A DNA stretch of 64,000 nt from Marivita sp030148515 (lineage in GTDB: Bacteria; Pseudomonadota; Alphaproteobacteria; Rhodobacterales; Rhodobacteraceae), in assembly GCF_048006345.1 (NCBI RefSeq), contig NZ_CP180351.1, positions 2,294,001-2,358,000 on the forward strand, read 5' to 3'. How positions within the stretch are numbered: position 1 is the first letter of the stretch; every line of letters starts with the position of its first letter. The position numbers and the translations under genes are program-made. Shown here piece after piece: positions 53,729 to 62,460 of the stretch. The notes below the pieces were generated by a model. It was not told the origin of the DNA. It ran no database searches and was given only the letters and a program-made list of their open reading frames with translations.

Positions 53729-54451
53729 ATGATCGACCTTTCCAACGTGTCCAAGACCTTCACCCTCCACAATCAGGGCAGTGCGGTGATCGAGGTGCTG
53801 AGCGATGTCAGCCTGACTGTTGCCCCCAGCGAATGTGTCGCCCTCACAGGCGCATCAGGCGCGGGCAAATCCACCCTGATGCGGATGATCTACGGCAATT
53901 ACCGCGCCCAATCGGGCGCGATCCGGGTCGGCGGTGTGGACCTTGTCCAAGCCGAACCACGCGAGATTATCCAGATCCGGCGCGAAGTGTTGGGCTATGT
54001 CAGCCAGTTCCTGCGTGTCGTCCCACGCGTGCCAACGCTTGACGTTGTGGCCGAGCCGCTCCGTGCCGTCGGTGTGGGCAGCGATGAGGCCCGCACACGC
54101 GCTAAAGAGCTTCTGACCCAGCTCAACATCCCCGAACGGTTGTGGTCACTGTCGCCCACCACGTTCTCGGGCGGCGAACAACAGCGCGTGAACATCGCAC
54201 GTGGCTTTGCCCATCCCTATCCGGCGATGCTTCTGGATGAACCAACCGCCAGCCTCGATGCCGCCAACCGCGAAGTGGTCCTGTCGCTGATCGAAGCGGC
54301 CAAGGCACGTGGCGCGGCGATCATCGGCATCTTCCACGACGAGGCGGCACGTGCCCGTGTCTGCGACCGCGAAATCGACGTGAGCCGCTTTACCCCCAGG
54401 ATGTCCTCAAGCAGCGAAGCGATAGGACAATACAACGAGTCTGCTGCATGA
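53729..54451 (+). CDS. phnL: PhnL, ABC-type ATPase of the C-P lyase complex
   Basis: The ATG at 53729, four bases after phnK, gives 240 residues. Motifs are Walker A GASGAGKST, signature TFSGGEQQRVNIARGF and Walker B MLLDEPTASLD. PhnL pairs with PhnK in the ATPase module. It overlaps phnN by four bases. Confidence 0.95.
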   Translation: MIDLSNVSKTFTLHNQGSAVIEVLSDVSLTVAPSECVALTGASGAGKSTLMRMIYGNYRAQSGAIRVGGVDLVQAEPREIIQIRREVLGYVSQFLRVVPRVPTLDVVAEPLRAVGVGSDEARTRAKELLTQLNIPERLWSLSPTTFSGGEQQRVNIARGFAHPYPAMLLDEPTASLDAANREVVLSLIEAAKARGAAIIGIFHDEAARARVCDREIDVSRFTPRMSSSSEAIGQYNESAA

Positions 54452-54993
54452 GTTCCGGTCGCCTCATCGCCGTGGTCGGCCCGTCTGGCGTTGGCAAGGA
54501 CAGCGTCATGGCGGGCATGATCGCGGCACGCCCCGACATGCGCCTTGTCCGACGCACCATCACCCGCGCACCGGGTTTGGGGGGCGAAGACTATGACGCG
54601 GTGACGCCCGAGGCATTTGACGCGGCTGCTCAGGACGGCGCGTTCTGCGTGCATTGGACAGCGCATGGTCTGTCCTACGGCATCCCGGCGGATGTTCTCT
54701 CCGACGTACGAGACGGCAAAGACTGCCTTGCGAATTTCTCGCGCAGTGCGTTGGAGCAAGCCCATGCGATTTTCCCGAACCTGACGGTTCTCAACATCAC
54801 CGCCTCCCCCGCCACATTGGCCCGCCGTCTGGCTGGGCGCGCGCGGGAAACCGAGGCCGAGATCGCAGCCCGTCTGGCGCAGGCCGACAAGTGCCTGCCT
54901 GCCGGGTTGGACGTGGTGACGATCACCAATGACGGCGCGCTGGACGACACCGTGGCAAAGGCGCTGGCCGCGCTTCAACCGGCAAGGGTGTAG
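54448..54993 (+). CDS. phnN: PhnN, ribose 1,5-bisphosphate phosphokinase
   Basis: The 181-residue protein has the guanylate-kinase-like P-loop GPSGVGKDS at 9-17 and the conserved VRRTITRAP and YGIPADVL segments. PhnN makes PRPP from the ribose 1,5-bisphosphate left after C-P cleavage. Its 3' end overlaps the convergent DUF1045 gene by 19 bp. Confidence 0.95.
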   Translation: MSSGRLIAVVGPSGVGKDSVMAGMIAARPDMRLVRRTITRAPGLGGEDYDAVTPEAFDAAAQDGAFCVHWTAHGLSYGIPADVLSDVRDGKDCLANFSRSALEQAHAIFPNLTVLNITASPATLARRLAGRARETEAEIAARLAQADKCLPAGLDVVTITNDGALDDTVAKALAALQPARV

Positions 54994-55646
54994 CGTTGGA
55001 TCAACTCGAACCGCCCATCCTCGCGCTCTCCGACCAGTGCCACGTCGTCCATCACAAAGGGCGCGGGCAAAGGCGGCAAGTGCGCGCGGGCGGTTTCGGT
55101 CCAGGGCGCGATGTCGCCCACATTCAGACGCCCGGTCAGGGTCAGGTGAAAGCGGAATTCCTCCATCACGTAGGGGTATCCCCAGCGTTGCAAAAGCGCC
55201 TCCTGCCGCTCCGACAGCCGTGCCTTGCGACGCCGCTCCAGCTCTGCCTCGGGGGGCGGTGCGCGGAACGCATCCAGTGCCTCGACACACGTCGCAGCAA
55301 CGCGCGCGATGCCAGAGGTGTCACCAACCGGAGTGAGCGCAAGGAAGCGACCCAATGCGGTCAACGCGAGACCACCGCTCTGAGCAGGGGCACACGCCTT
55401 GGCCATCTGCGACACCGCATCCTGCAACCCCGAAACATCCGTCCCTTCGGCCAGCCGGAAGGGCGGTTTCAGCGTTCCGTGGAAACCATATTTTCGCGGT
55501 GTCATTGTCACGTCATGAAGACCGGGCACATCGTGCGGAATCGAGTCGCGAGCAGAAACGCAATCCCAACCCAACCAGGCCGCACCAAAATCGGCCAATG
55601 CGCCTTCGGGCGGCAGATAATAAATCGCAAAGCGAGTGTATGACAT
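54975..55646 (-). CDS. DUF1045 phosphonate-cluster protein (2H phosphoesterase-like)
   Basis: The start at ATG 55646 (MSYTRFAIYYLPPEGALADF) gives 223 residues. Two His motifs, YGFHGTLKPPF and FRFHLTLTGRL, have the spacing of the 2H phosphoesterase fold, which acts on cyclic phosphates. DUF1045 proteins are known companions of C-P lyase genes. A cyclic phosphodiester is an intermediate of the pathway, so opening the 1,2-cyclic phosphate is a plausible job, but the family is not assigned here by experiment. It is convergent with phnN and divergent from phnM. Confidence 0.9.
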   Translation of the reverse strand: MSYTRFAIYYLPPEGALADFGAAWLGWDCVSARDSIPHDVPGLHDVTMTPRKYGFHGTLKPPFRLAEGTDVSGLQDAVSQMAKACAPAQSGGLALTALGRFLALTPVGDTSGIARVAATCVEALDAFRAPPPEAELERRRKARLSERQEALLQRWGYPYVMEEFRFHLTLTGRLNVGDIAPWTETARAHLPPLPAPFVMDDVALVGEREDGRFELIQRYTLAG

Positions 55647-55695
55647 GAACTCTCCTTTCATTTCGACCCATGTGGCAGAGGCTCATGACGGTTCC

Positions 55696-56838
55696 ATGTC
55701 AGAGGTCCTGCATCTTGCCAATGCTCGCCTCGTTTTGCCCAAAGAAGTGATCGTCGGACAGATCGTGATCGTGGACGGACAGATCGCGAGGATCGAAGAA
55801 GGCGACAGCGTGCCGCGCGGCGCAATCAATTGCGACGGCGACTATGTCATGCCGGGGTTGGTCGAACTGCACACCGACAACCTCGAACGGCATATCGAAC
55901 CGCGTCCCAAGGTGGATTGGCCCCACCTGTCCGCGCTGCTGGCCCATGATGCCGAACTGGCGTCGACCGGGATCACAACCGTGTTCGATGCGCTGCGCGT
56001 CGGGTCCATCCACAATTCGAAGTCGGGCTATGGTGAATATGCCCGCAAGCTGGCGGATGAACTTCTCGAGGCACGGGCGGCCGGACATTTCAAGATCAGC
56101 CACTTCCTGCACCTGCGCGCCGAGATCTGCTCAGAGACCCTGCTCGAGGAAATGGCCGCGTTCGGTCCCGAAGACCGGGTCGGCATTGTCAGCATGATGG
56201 ACCACACCCCCGGCCAGCGGCAGTTCCGTGACCTGACCGCGCTCAAGAATTACGTCACCAAGAAGCGTGGGATGAATGACGCGGAATTTGCCGAGCACGT
56301 CGCCAATCTCAGGCAACTGCAGGAAAAGTATGGCGAGCTACATGAAAAGGGGGCGGTTGCCGAAGCCCGCCGCTATGGCGCTGTGCTGGCCAGCCACAAC
56401 GACACCACCGCCGATCAGGTCGATGTTTCGGCCGCCAATGGCGTGGGCTTTGCCGAGTTTCCCACCACCCGCGAAGCCGCTGCCGCATGCCGGTCGCACG
56501 GGATCGCGGTGATGATGGGCGCCCCCAACCTTGTGCGCGGCGGATCGCATTCCGGCAATGTGGCAGCACGCGAACTGGCCGAGGCCGAGATGCTCAACAT
56601 CATCTCGTCCGACTACGTACCCTCCGCGCTGCTGCTTTCGGCGTTCCTGTTGGCGGATATCTGGGACAACCTGCCCGCGGCTGTGGCCTGTGTCAGCGCC
56701 AACCCTGCCAAGGCAGCAGGACTGTCGGATCGCGGGCGGCTGGAGACCGGGCTGCGCGGCGATGTGATCCGAGTGCGCACGGTGGGCACCACACCCTTGC
56801 TGCGCGGCGTCTGGAGCCGGGGTGAGCGCGTCGCCTGA
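55696..56838 (+). CDS. phnM: PhnM, alpha-D-ribose 1-methylphosphonate 5-triphosphate diphosphatase
   Basis: The start at ATG 55696 (MSEVLHLANARLVLPKEVIV) gives 380 residues. Amidohydrolase metal motifs are visible: ELHTDNLERH, VFDALRVGS, MMDHTPGQRQ and ASHNDTTADQV. PhnM removes pyrophosphate before C-P cleavage. It is separated from phnN by the opposite-strand DUF1045 gene, so it needs its own promoter in the 49-bp gap or read-through. Confidence 0.95.
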   Translation: MSEVLHLANARLVLPKEVIVGQIVIVDGQIARIEEGDSVPRGAINCDGDYVMPGLVELHTDNLERHIEPRPKVDWPHLSALLAHDAELASTGITTVFDALRVGSIHNSKSGYGEYARKLADELLEARAAGHFKISHFLHLRAEICSETLLEEMAAFGPEDRVGIVSMMDHTPGQRQFRDLTALKNYVTKKRGMNDAEFAEHVANLRQLQEKYGELHEKGAVAEARRYGAVLASHNDTTADQVDVSAANGVGFAEFPTTREAAAACRSHGIAVMMGAPNLVRGGSHSGNVAARELAEAEMLNIISSDYVPSALLLSAFLLADIWDNLPAAVACVSANPAKAAGLSDRGRLETGLRGDVIRVRTVGTTPLLRGVWSRGERVA

Positions 56839-57032
56839 CCCGGCAGCGGCCACGATTGTGAGCGCAGCAGGATCGGCTTTCCCGCCGCATATTGCATCGC
56901 GGCGCCGCATGCCGGACAAACCTGCACAGCCAGAACTCAATTTGACTGAAAGCCGCCCATGGCCGTCCTGCGCCCTGACATGTTGAAACAGCCGAGCCGC
57001 GACATGGTCGAACGGCGCTTTGGCGCCGCCGT

Positions 57033-58238
57033 ATGATCACGCGCGACCACCTGCCTGCCATCGGCCTTGGGATCAGCCAGATCATCGGCTACGGCACGCT
57101 GATGTACGCCTATGCGATCCTGCTGCCGCACATGGCCGAGGATCTGGGGCTGAGCCTGTCTGACGTCTTCGGCATACTGTCGCTGGGATTGTTCTTCGGG
57201 GGTCTCATGTCCCCCGTGGCAGGCAAGCTGGTGGACCGATATGGCGGGCGCTGGGTCATGACGATCGGGTCCGTGGTGGCAGCGGGGGCCGTTCTGTCGC
57301 TCAGCCGCGTGGACAGCACTCCACAGCTTTTCGTGGCGATCCTGCTTGCCGAAAGCGCGGGCATGTTCGTGCTCTACAACGTAGCGTTTGCGTCGGTGGC
57401 ACGGCTGGACCTGTCCATTCCTCCACAAAAGTCGATCTCGATCATCACCCTGTTTGGCGGGGTCGCATCGACCATCTTCTGGCCATTGACGCTGGCGCTT
57501 TACACAGCGCTAGGCTGGCAAAGCACATGGGTCGTTCTGGGGATCGCACTTCTCCTGACCTGCGTGCCGATCCATTTTCTTGTCCTGCGCGGAACCGAAA
57601 TCACCCCGGACAGCCCCCCGAGAAGTCCACGTCCGAATTGGCCCGAACTGACAGGACCGCTGCGCAAGCAGGGGATGCTCTGGATGGTGATTTCGTTCGT
57701 CTGTTCGGGTTACATCATGGGCGCGGTGATGACACTCTGGGTCACCAATGTGCAGGACCTCGGTCATTCGGCCACGCTGGCAGCACTTGCTGGTGCGGTG
57801 ATCGGCCCGTTCAAGACCGTGGGCCGGTTTTTCGAGATGGTGGTCAGCCGCAACCTCTATCCGCGTGTCACCTATGCGCTGAGCCTTGGCCTGATGTTCG
57901 CAGGGTTTTCCGTGCTGCTGGTCGTCGGCTTCACCCTGCCCGGTCTCATGCTGGCTGCGGCGCTTTACGGCATGGGGGACGGGATCAAGACCATCGCACG
58001 CGGCACCCTGCCCCTCGCCCTGTTCGGAGCCAAGGGATATGGCGCGCGGCTGGGCTGGATTTCCTTTGTGCAGATGGGGATCAACGCCTCTGCACCCTTC
58101 GCCTTTGCGTGGCTCACCCAGACCTATGGCGGCTGGTGGTCGTTCCTCGTCATGGCGCTGTGCCTCTGCGCCGCCATTGCCACATTCCAGTTGATCCCGG
58201 ACCCAAGACCCAAAGCCTCTGACACGGCACTGGGGTAA
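57033..58238 (+). CDS. MFS transporter
   Basis: The 401-residue protein has 12 predicted helices and the MFS loop motif GKLVDRYGGRW near residues 65-75. The N-terminal half resembles the oxalate/formate antiporter branch, but the substrate is not readable. It follows phnM after 194 bp on the same strand. A phosphonate role is not supported. Confidence 0.9.
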   Translation: MITRDHLPAIGLGISQIIGYGTLMYAYAILLPHMAEDLGLSLSDVFGILSLGLFFGGLMSPVAGKLVDRYGGRWVMTIGSVVAAGAVLSLSRVDSTPQLFVAILLAESAGMFVLYNVAFASVARLDLSIPPQKSISIITLFGGVASTIFWPLTLALYTALGWQSTWVVLGIALLLTCVPIHFLVLRGTEITPDSPPRSPRPNWPELTGPLRKQGMLWMVISFVCSGYIMGAVMTLWVTNVQDLGHSATLAALAGAVIGPFKTVGRFFEMVVSRNLYPRVTYALSLGLMFAGFSVLLVVGFTLPGLMLAAALYGMGDGIKTIARGTLPLALFGAKGYGARLGWISFVQMGINASAPFAFAWLTQTYGGWWSFLVMALCLCAAIATFQLIPDPRPKASDTALG

Positions 58239-58253
58239 TTGCGGACGCCTGGA

Positions 58254-59573
58254 TCAGAACTGCGAATCCCACCGCGGATGTGCATCGTCGATGACCAAAG
58301 CATGACTGTGCCGCCGATGCCCCCTCAGATGCGGATGATCGAGCGGCAGGTTCTCATGGGTATGTTCCACTTGGTCCGGATCGCCCGAAGGCCAGACCCG
58401 CAGCGCCGCAAGGATGCCCAGCGTCGCCAATGCGGCCAGCACCAACAAGGCCGGAACCGTGCCAAACGCCGTCATCAGCCACCCGGACAGCGGATAGCTC
58501 ACCAGCCAGCAGGCATGACTTAACGCGAATTGCGCAGCAAACACCGCCGGTCGATCCTCGGGATGGGCCGACCGCTTCAAAAGACGGCCCGACGGTGTCT
58601 GCACCGCTGCGTAACCAAGCCCGGTGACCAGCCAGACTACAAGCAGCAGTCCCCAACTGAACCCACCCGCCACTGTTGCCACCGCAAGACAAAGCTGCGC
58701 CACCACCATCAGCCAGCCGCCCGCCATCATGACCGGACGATCCGGCAACCGATCCAACAGGCGCGGCAGGATCAGCGCGGCGATCATCGATCCTGCTCCA
58801 AAGGCAAACATCGTCCAGGCCAGCGCGGTTTCGCTCAACCCAAGCACGCCACGCACCAGAACCACCGAATTCACCAGCACCATTGCACCAGCCGAGGCCA
58901 CGGCCAGATTCAGACCCAACATCCCGCGCAGGCGCGGCGTGGCAAGATAAATGCGGATGCCGCGCGTGGTGCGGTCATAGATGCCGCGCGGCTCTGACGC
59001 TGTCGGGCTTGGCAAGAGCACGGAGACCACAAGCAACGCCGACCCTATGAAGCCGACCACTGTGCCCAGAAACAGCAAGTTATAGCCCATAACGAGCAAA
59101 AGCAGGGCCGCGAGGGTCGGCGATACGATGTTTTCCAGATCATAGGCGAGACGCGACAACGACAACGCACGCGTGTATCGGGCCTCATTCGGCAGAACGT
59201 CCGGGATCGTCGCCTGAAAGGTCGGTGTGAACGCAGCCGAGGCGGATTGCAGCACGAAGATCAGTACGAAGACCTGCCAGATCTCGGTCACGAATGGCAG
59301 GCACAGGGCCGCCGCCGCCCGCACCACATCCAGCGCCACCAGAAGGGCACGGCGGTTCACCCTGTCCGCGAACGCACCCGCAATCGGCGCGATGCCGACA
59401 TAGGCGACCATCTTTATGGTGAACACCGTGCCCAGCACCATCGCGGCACCGTCACCCGCCAGATCAAAGGCCAGAAGCCCAAGCGCCACAGTCGCGAGGC
59501 CAGTGCCCAAGAGCGCCACGATCTGAGCCAGAAACAGGTGCCTGTAGGTGCGATCGGCAAGGATATCGAACAT
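58254..59573 (-). CDS. MFS transporter with histidine-rich C-terminal tail
   Basis: ATG 59573 (MFDILADRTYRHLFLAQIVA) follows GGGGA at a good distance. The 439-residue protein has 12 helices, the motif GAFADRVNRR in loop 2-3, and the segment YTRALSLSRLAYDLENIVSP seen in the MFS_3/EntS-like group. The last about 40 residues hold nine histidines in 30 (EHTHENLPLDHPHLRGHRRH), suggesting metal binding or sensing by the tail. It converges with the MFS gene at 57033. Confidence 0.9.
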   Translation of the reverse strand: MFDILADRTYRHLFLAQIVALLGTGLATVALGLLAFDLAGDGAAMVLGTVFTIKMVAYVGIAPIAGAFADRVNRRALLVALDVVRAAAALCLPFVTEIWQVFVLIFVLQSASAAFTPTFQATIPDVLPNEARYTRALSLSRLAYDLENIVSPTLAALLLLVMGYNLLFLGTVVGFIGSALLVVSVLLPSPTASEPRGIYDRTTRGIRIYLATPRLRGMLGLNLAVASAGAMVLVNSVVLVRGVLGLSETALAWTMFAFGAGSMIAALILPRLLDRLPDRPVMMAGGWLMVVAQLCLAVATVAGGFSWGLLLVVWLVTGLGYAAVQTPSGRLLKRSAHPEDRPAVFAAQFALSHACWLVSYPLSGWLMTAFGTVPALLVLAALATLGILAALRVWPSGDPDQVEHTHENLPLDHPHLRGHRRHSHALVIDDAHPRWDSQF

Positions 59574-60163
59574 CAGTGATCCCCAGGGCGACAGCACACC
59601 GTCCGGACCGAAAGCGAACACCCTCTCGAACCGCGTCGCTGCGACAGCCCATGGCTACCTCTGCATTATCCCCGGATCAAGGTGCCACGGGAAACGGCGA
59701 AGGGCCTGGCCTTGTGGCAAAGCTTTGCCTGGCCGCTTGTCCGGTCGCGCGACAGTTCGATGTCAACGCGTCGTCGACAGCGGTGTGGCTTGCGGTCCGG
59801 GACAGGCAAGACCAGCGTCATGCTGCCCATCATTTCCTGCAGCTTTGCCGTGCGATGAAGACCGGCATGCCTCGACATCCGTCCCACCACGAACCAAGCG
59901 GAATCGAACGATCTTTAATTCGTTTTTAATCAAAGGTCAGGGCAAACAACCGTAGGAAAATAGCGGGGACTAAGCTCGAAAGTTTTTTTAAATTAAATAC
60001 TTAAGTGACTGTTTTTGCTGAGCGCAGGATTTCCAAGTGATGCGGTAGCAGCTTTACAAGAGCTGCCATTCGTCAACCGTGCAGCATTTTGGGACAATGA
60101 AAGTCAGGTGTGCGGCGCGAAGTGAACTTTCTCTGCGGTTGCGCGGGTAGAACAGCTTTTTTG
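59574..60163. other. Gene-poor region (590 bp)
   Basis: No frame here has a recognisable product. The stretch 59920-60020 is distinctly AT-rich. Copy 1 of a diverged 43-bp repeat lies at 60048-60090. Together with the broken SDR gene this looks like decayed or transferred DNA. Confidence 0.5.
60048..60090 (-). repeat. Diverged 43-bp repeat, copy 1
   Basis: Read on the plus strand, this copy (gcagctttacaagagctg onward) matches 61143-61185 at 33 of 43 positions without a gap, in the same orientation. Weaker similarity continues outward on both sides. The two copies flank the broken SDR gene. They could be remnants of a mobile element or members of a dispersed intergenic repeat family. Confidence 0.55.
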
Positions 60164-60935
60164 CTATTGAGCTGTAAGCCCCCCGTCGATCGGTATTGCG
60201 GCGCCGGTCATGAAACTCGATGCGTCCGACAATAACCAAGCCACAAGACCGCTGATTTCGGGGCTTCGTCCTACCCGCCCGATGGGGTGACGCGAGATCA
60301 ACATCTCTAGAAACTCCGGGTTTGCTTCCGTGATCGGCTTGGTCATAGGCGTTTCGACCCACCTGGGACAAATAGCGTTCACACGAATGCCGGTCTGAGC
60401 CTGCTCAAGTGCTGCCGACTTGGTCAGTCCGATAACGCCATGCTTGCTGGCTGAATATGCCAGCCCAACACGGCTACCGACCAATCCCGCTACGGACGAA
60501 GCATTCACGATCGAACCACCATCTCCCTGCGCGAGCATCTGGGCGATCTGATATTTCATAGACAGCCAAAGGCCTTTGAGATTTATCGAGATCACGCGAT
60601 CCCACTCTTCCTCGGTCAATTCCCCTGCGAGGTTGGAAAAGTTCTGCGCGACGCCGGCAGAATTGAATGCGCCATCAAGCCGACCGAATTCCTCAACTGT
60701 AAAAGCTATGGCCTTGGCGATATCGTCTGAGCTTGTGACATCAGATTGAACCGCCCCGAATGGTGCCGCCATTTGCGGAGATTTCTTCCACGACAGGATC
60801 GAGCCGAGCTATACGACTACCGGAAATTACAACGTGCGCTCCGTTCGCTGCGCACTCCTCCGCGGTCGCCTTTCCAATGCCTGTTGCGCCGCCCGTTATG
60901 AAGATCACACGGCCATCAAGATCGTATTGCGACAT
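60164..60935 (-). pseudogene. Short-chain dehydrogenase/reductase gene with a frameshift
   Basis: The N-terminal part starts at ATG 60935 and carries the NAD(P)-binding motif FITGGATGIGKATA. The rest, in another frame, has NSAGVAQN, the catalytic NASSVAGLVGSRV and YSASKHG motifs and PRWVETPMTKP. The frames join at a run of four C (four G on the coding strand) at 60754-60757. Removing one G gives a continuous TIRAVQSDVT as in normal SDRs and a full-length protein of about 256 residues. Either the gene is broken, or the read has one extra base, or slippage occurs. The substrate is unknown. Confidence 0.85.
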
Positions 60936-61286
60936 ACCAACAGGCCCACCAATTTTGGTCTGATGTAAGCCTGCACTTAACAAAACTTTACGGCAAGTGC
61001 CTTTGGGAAATGCTCTAGGGCAATCGTGCACTTGGGCTTTGAGCCGACCTCGGATGCGGCGCGGATCTCCACGCACAACGCAGCGACTCGCCGTCGTTCA
61101 CGGCCCACACGCGACATTCATCAGGTCGGGCGATACTGCAATGCAGCTTCACCAAACCAGCCATACGTAAATCGCGTAGCATTTTGTCGGCTTGAACGTC
61201 GTTCAGCGGGACAAAACTGCTCTTCACAAAGGTACGCAGCGCATCCGCTATCAGGTGCTATATGGCAATCAGAGTTCGTTTTGCTC
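60936..61286. other. Gene-poor region (351 bp) with repeat copy 2
   Basis: No convincing gene. A 70-codon minus-strand frame at 61015-61227 runs through the repeat but has no recognisable domain. Copy 2 of the diverged repeat occupies 61143-61185. Confidence 0.45.
61143..61185 (-). repeat. Diverged 43-bp repeat, copy 2
   Basis: This is the same-orientation partner of 60048-60090 (33 of 43 identical, ungapped). It lies upstream of the SDR gene, so the pair brackets that gene as direct repeats about 1.1 kb apart. Confidence 0.55.
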
Positions 61287-62249
61287 TCATTTCAACGTCT
61301 CTGCCGCCATAACACACAAAAGCTCAAACATTATCGAGGCACCCAAATAGGCAGTGCCGCCACTTTGATCAAAAGGAGGAGAAACCTCGACGAGATCTGC
61401 GCCCACGATTTGGACACCGGTCAATTCGCGAACAACTTGAATGGCCTGATACGAATTTGGACCGCCGATTTCGGGCGTTCCGGTTCCCGGTGCGAATGTC
61501 GGATCAACGAAATCAATGTCATAGGACACATAGGTGTTGGTCTGCCCAACAATTTCGCGTGCTTCTTCAAGCACATCGGACACACCGCGTGCATGAAATT
61601 CTTCAATCGCGATAACCCGGATTCCGACCGCATTTGCGAAGTCCCGATCTTCGTTGTCATATGTTGTCCCTCGAATGCCGATCTGCACTATCTTCTTGGG
61701 ATCGAGAAGGCCCTCCTCTACGGCGCGCCGGAAAGGCGTACCGTGCGTATACCTTGTCCCACCGAAGTAGCTATCAAACAGGTCGGTGTGGCTATCAAAA
61801 TGGATCATCGAAAGTGGGCCATCTTTGGCCAAAGCCCGCAAGACGGGCAGCGAGGTCAGATGATCACCACCGGCGGTAAGAGGACGAATACCGGCGGATT
61901 TCACGATGCTGTAGAAGGACGTTATTCGCTCCATTGTCTCAATGATGTCAGCCGGGTTCGGCGGGACGTCTCCAAGGTCCGCACAATTGACCAGCTCAAA
62001 AGGCCGCACGCCCGATGCGCCGTTCTGTGCTCTTATCATTGTCGACATGTCACGCAATTGCCGCGGGCCGTGGCGGGGACCTGAGCGATTGGTCGTGCCG
62101 CTGTCCCAAGGCACTCCAATCAGACCAATGTCCACCTCATTGATCCTGTCCTCTGTCAGGGCCACATGGGGCAACCGCATAAAAGTCGCTACGCCTGCAA
62201 AGCGCGGCAGATCGAACCCAGACACTGGCTGGAAATATGTGTCAGACAA
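61287..62249 (-). CDS. Agmatinase/arginase-family ureohydrolase
   Basis: The 320-residue protein has the dinuclear manganese motifs of the family: GGDH with His130, FDSHTD with Asp152, His154 and Asp156, and DIDFVDP with Asp244 and Asp246. The N-terminal GVPWDSGTTNRSGPRHGP segment is typical of agmatinases and guanidino-acid hydrolases. It hydrolyses a guanidino compound to urea and an amine; which one cannot be told here. It lies alone, 351 bp from the broken SDR gene on the same strand. Confidence 0.92.
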   Translation of the reverse strand: MSDTYFQPVSGFDLPRFAGVATFMRLPHVALTEDRINEVDIGLIGVPWDSGTTNRSGPRHGPRQLRDMSTMIRAQNGASGVRPFELVNCADLGDVPPNPADIIETMERITSFYSIVKSAGIRPLTAGGDHLTSLPVLRALAKDGPLSMIHFDSHTDLFDSYFGGTRYTHGTPFRRAVEEGLLDPKKIVQIGIRGTTYDNEDRDFANAVGIRVIAIEEFHARGVSDVLEEAREIVGQTNTYVSYDIDFVDPTFAPGTGTPEIGGPNSYQAIQVVRELTGVQIVGADLVEVSPPFDQSGGTAYLGASIMFELLCVMAAETLK

Positions 62250-62460
62250 ATTTTATCTCCCACGATTTGGACGACCGAGCTCAGTCTGACACATCGCATG
62301 TCATCTTGCCGGAAACGCGATCAGCCTTGTTTGCTATACCCGAACATTCGCCGCACCGTGAAGACGCGTCAAGTTGGACTCAGTGCTACCGATCTGCGCG
62401 TCCCAGCTCCCCGCGCTGTCCCGGCCATGGGCTGCCGTGATGAACAATCCAGAGCACGCT

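Noticed and set aside
56880..56910. GC palindrome GCGGCGCCGC after phnM as a terminator
   Set aside because: No loop of normal size and no T-run; common by chance at this GC content.
57033..58238. MFS transporter as a phosphonate importer belonging to the phn operon
   Set aside because: A 194-bp gap and no family feature tie it to phosphonates; known C-P lyase systems use ABC importers.
59548..59955. A 135-codon plus-strand frame after the MFS gene
   Set aside because: Its 5' part is antisense to the MFS start, and the rest has no recognisable protein features.
61015..61227. A 70-codon minus-strand frame through repeat copy 2
   Set aside because: Copy 1 of the repeat has a stop in the matching frame and no domain is visible, so coding is not supported.
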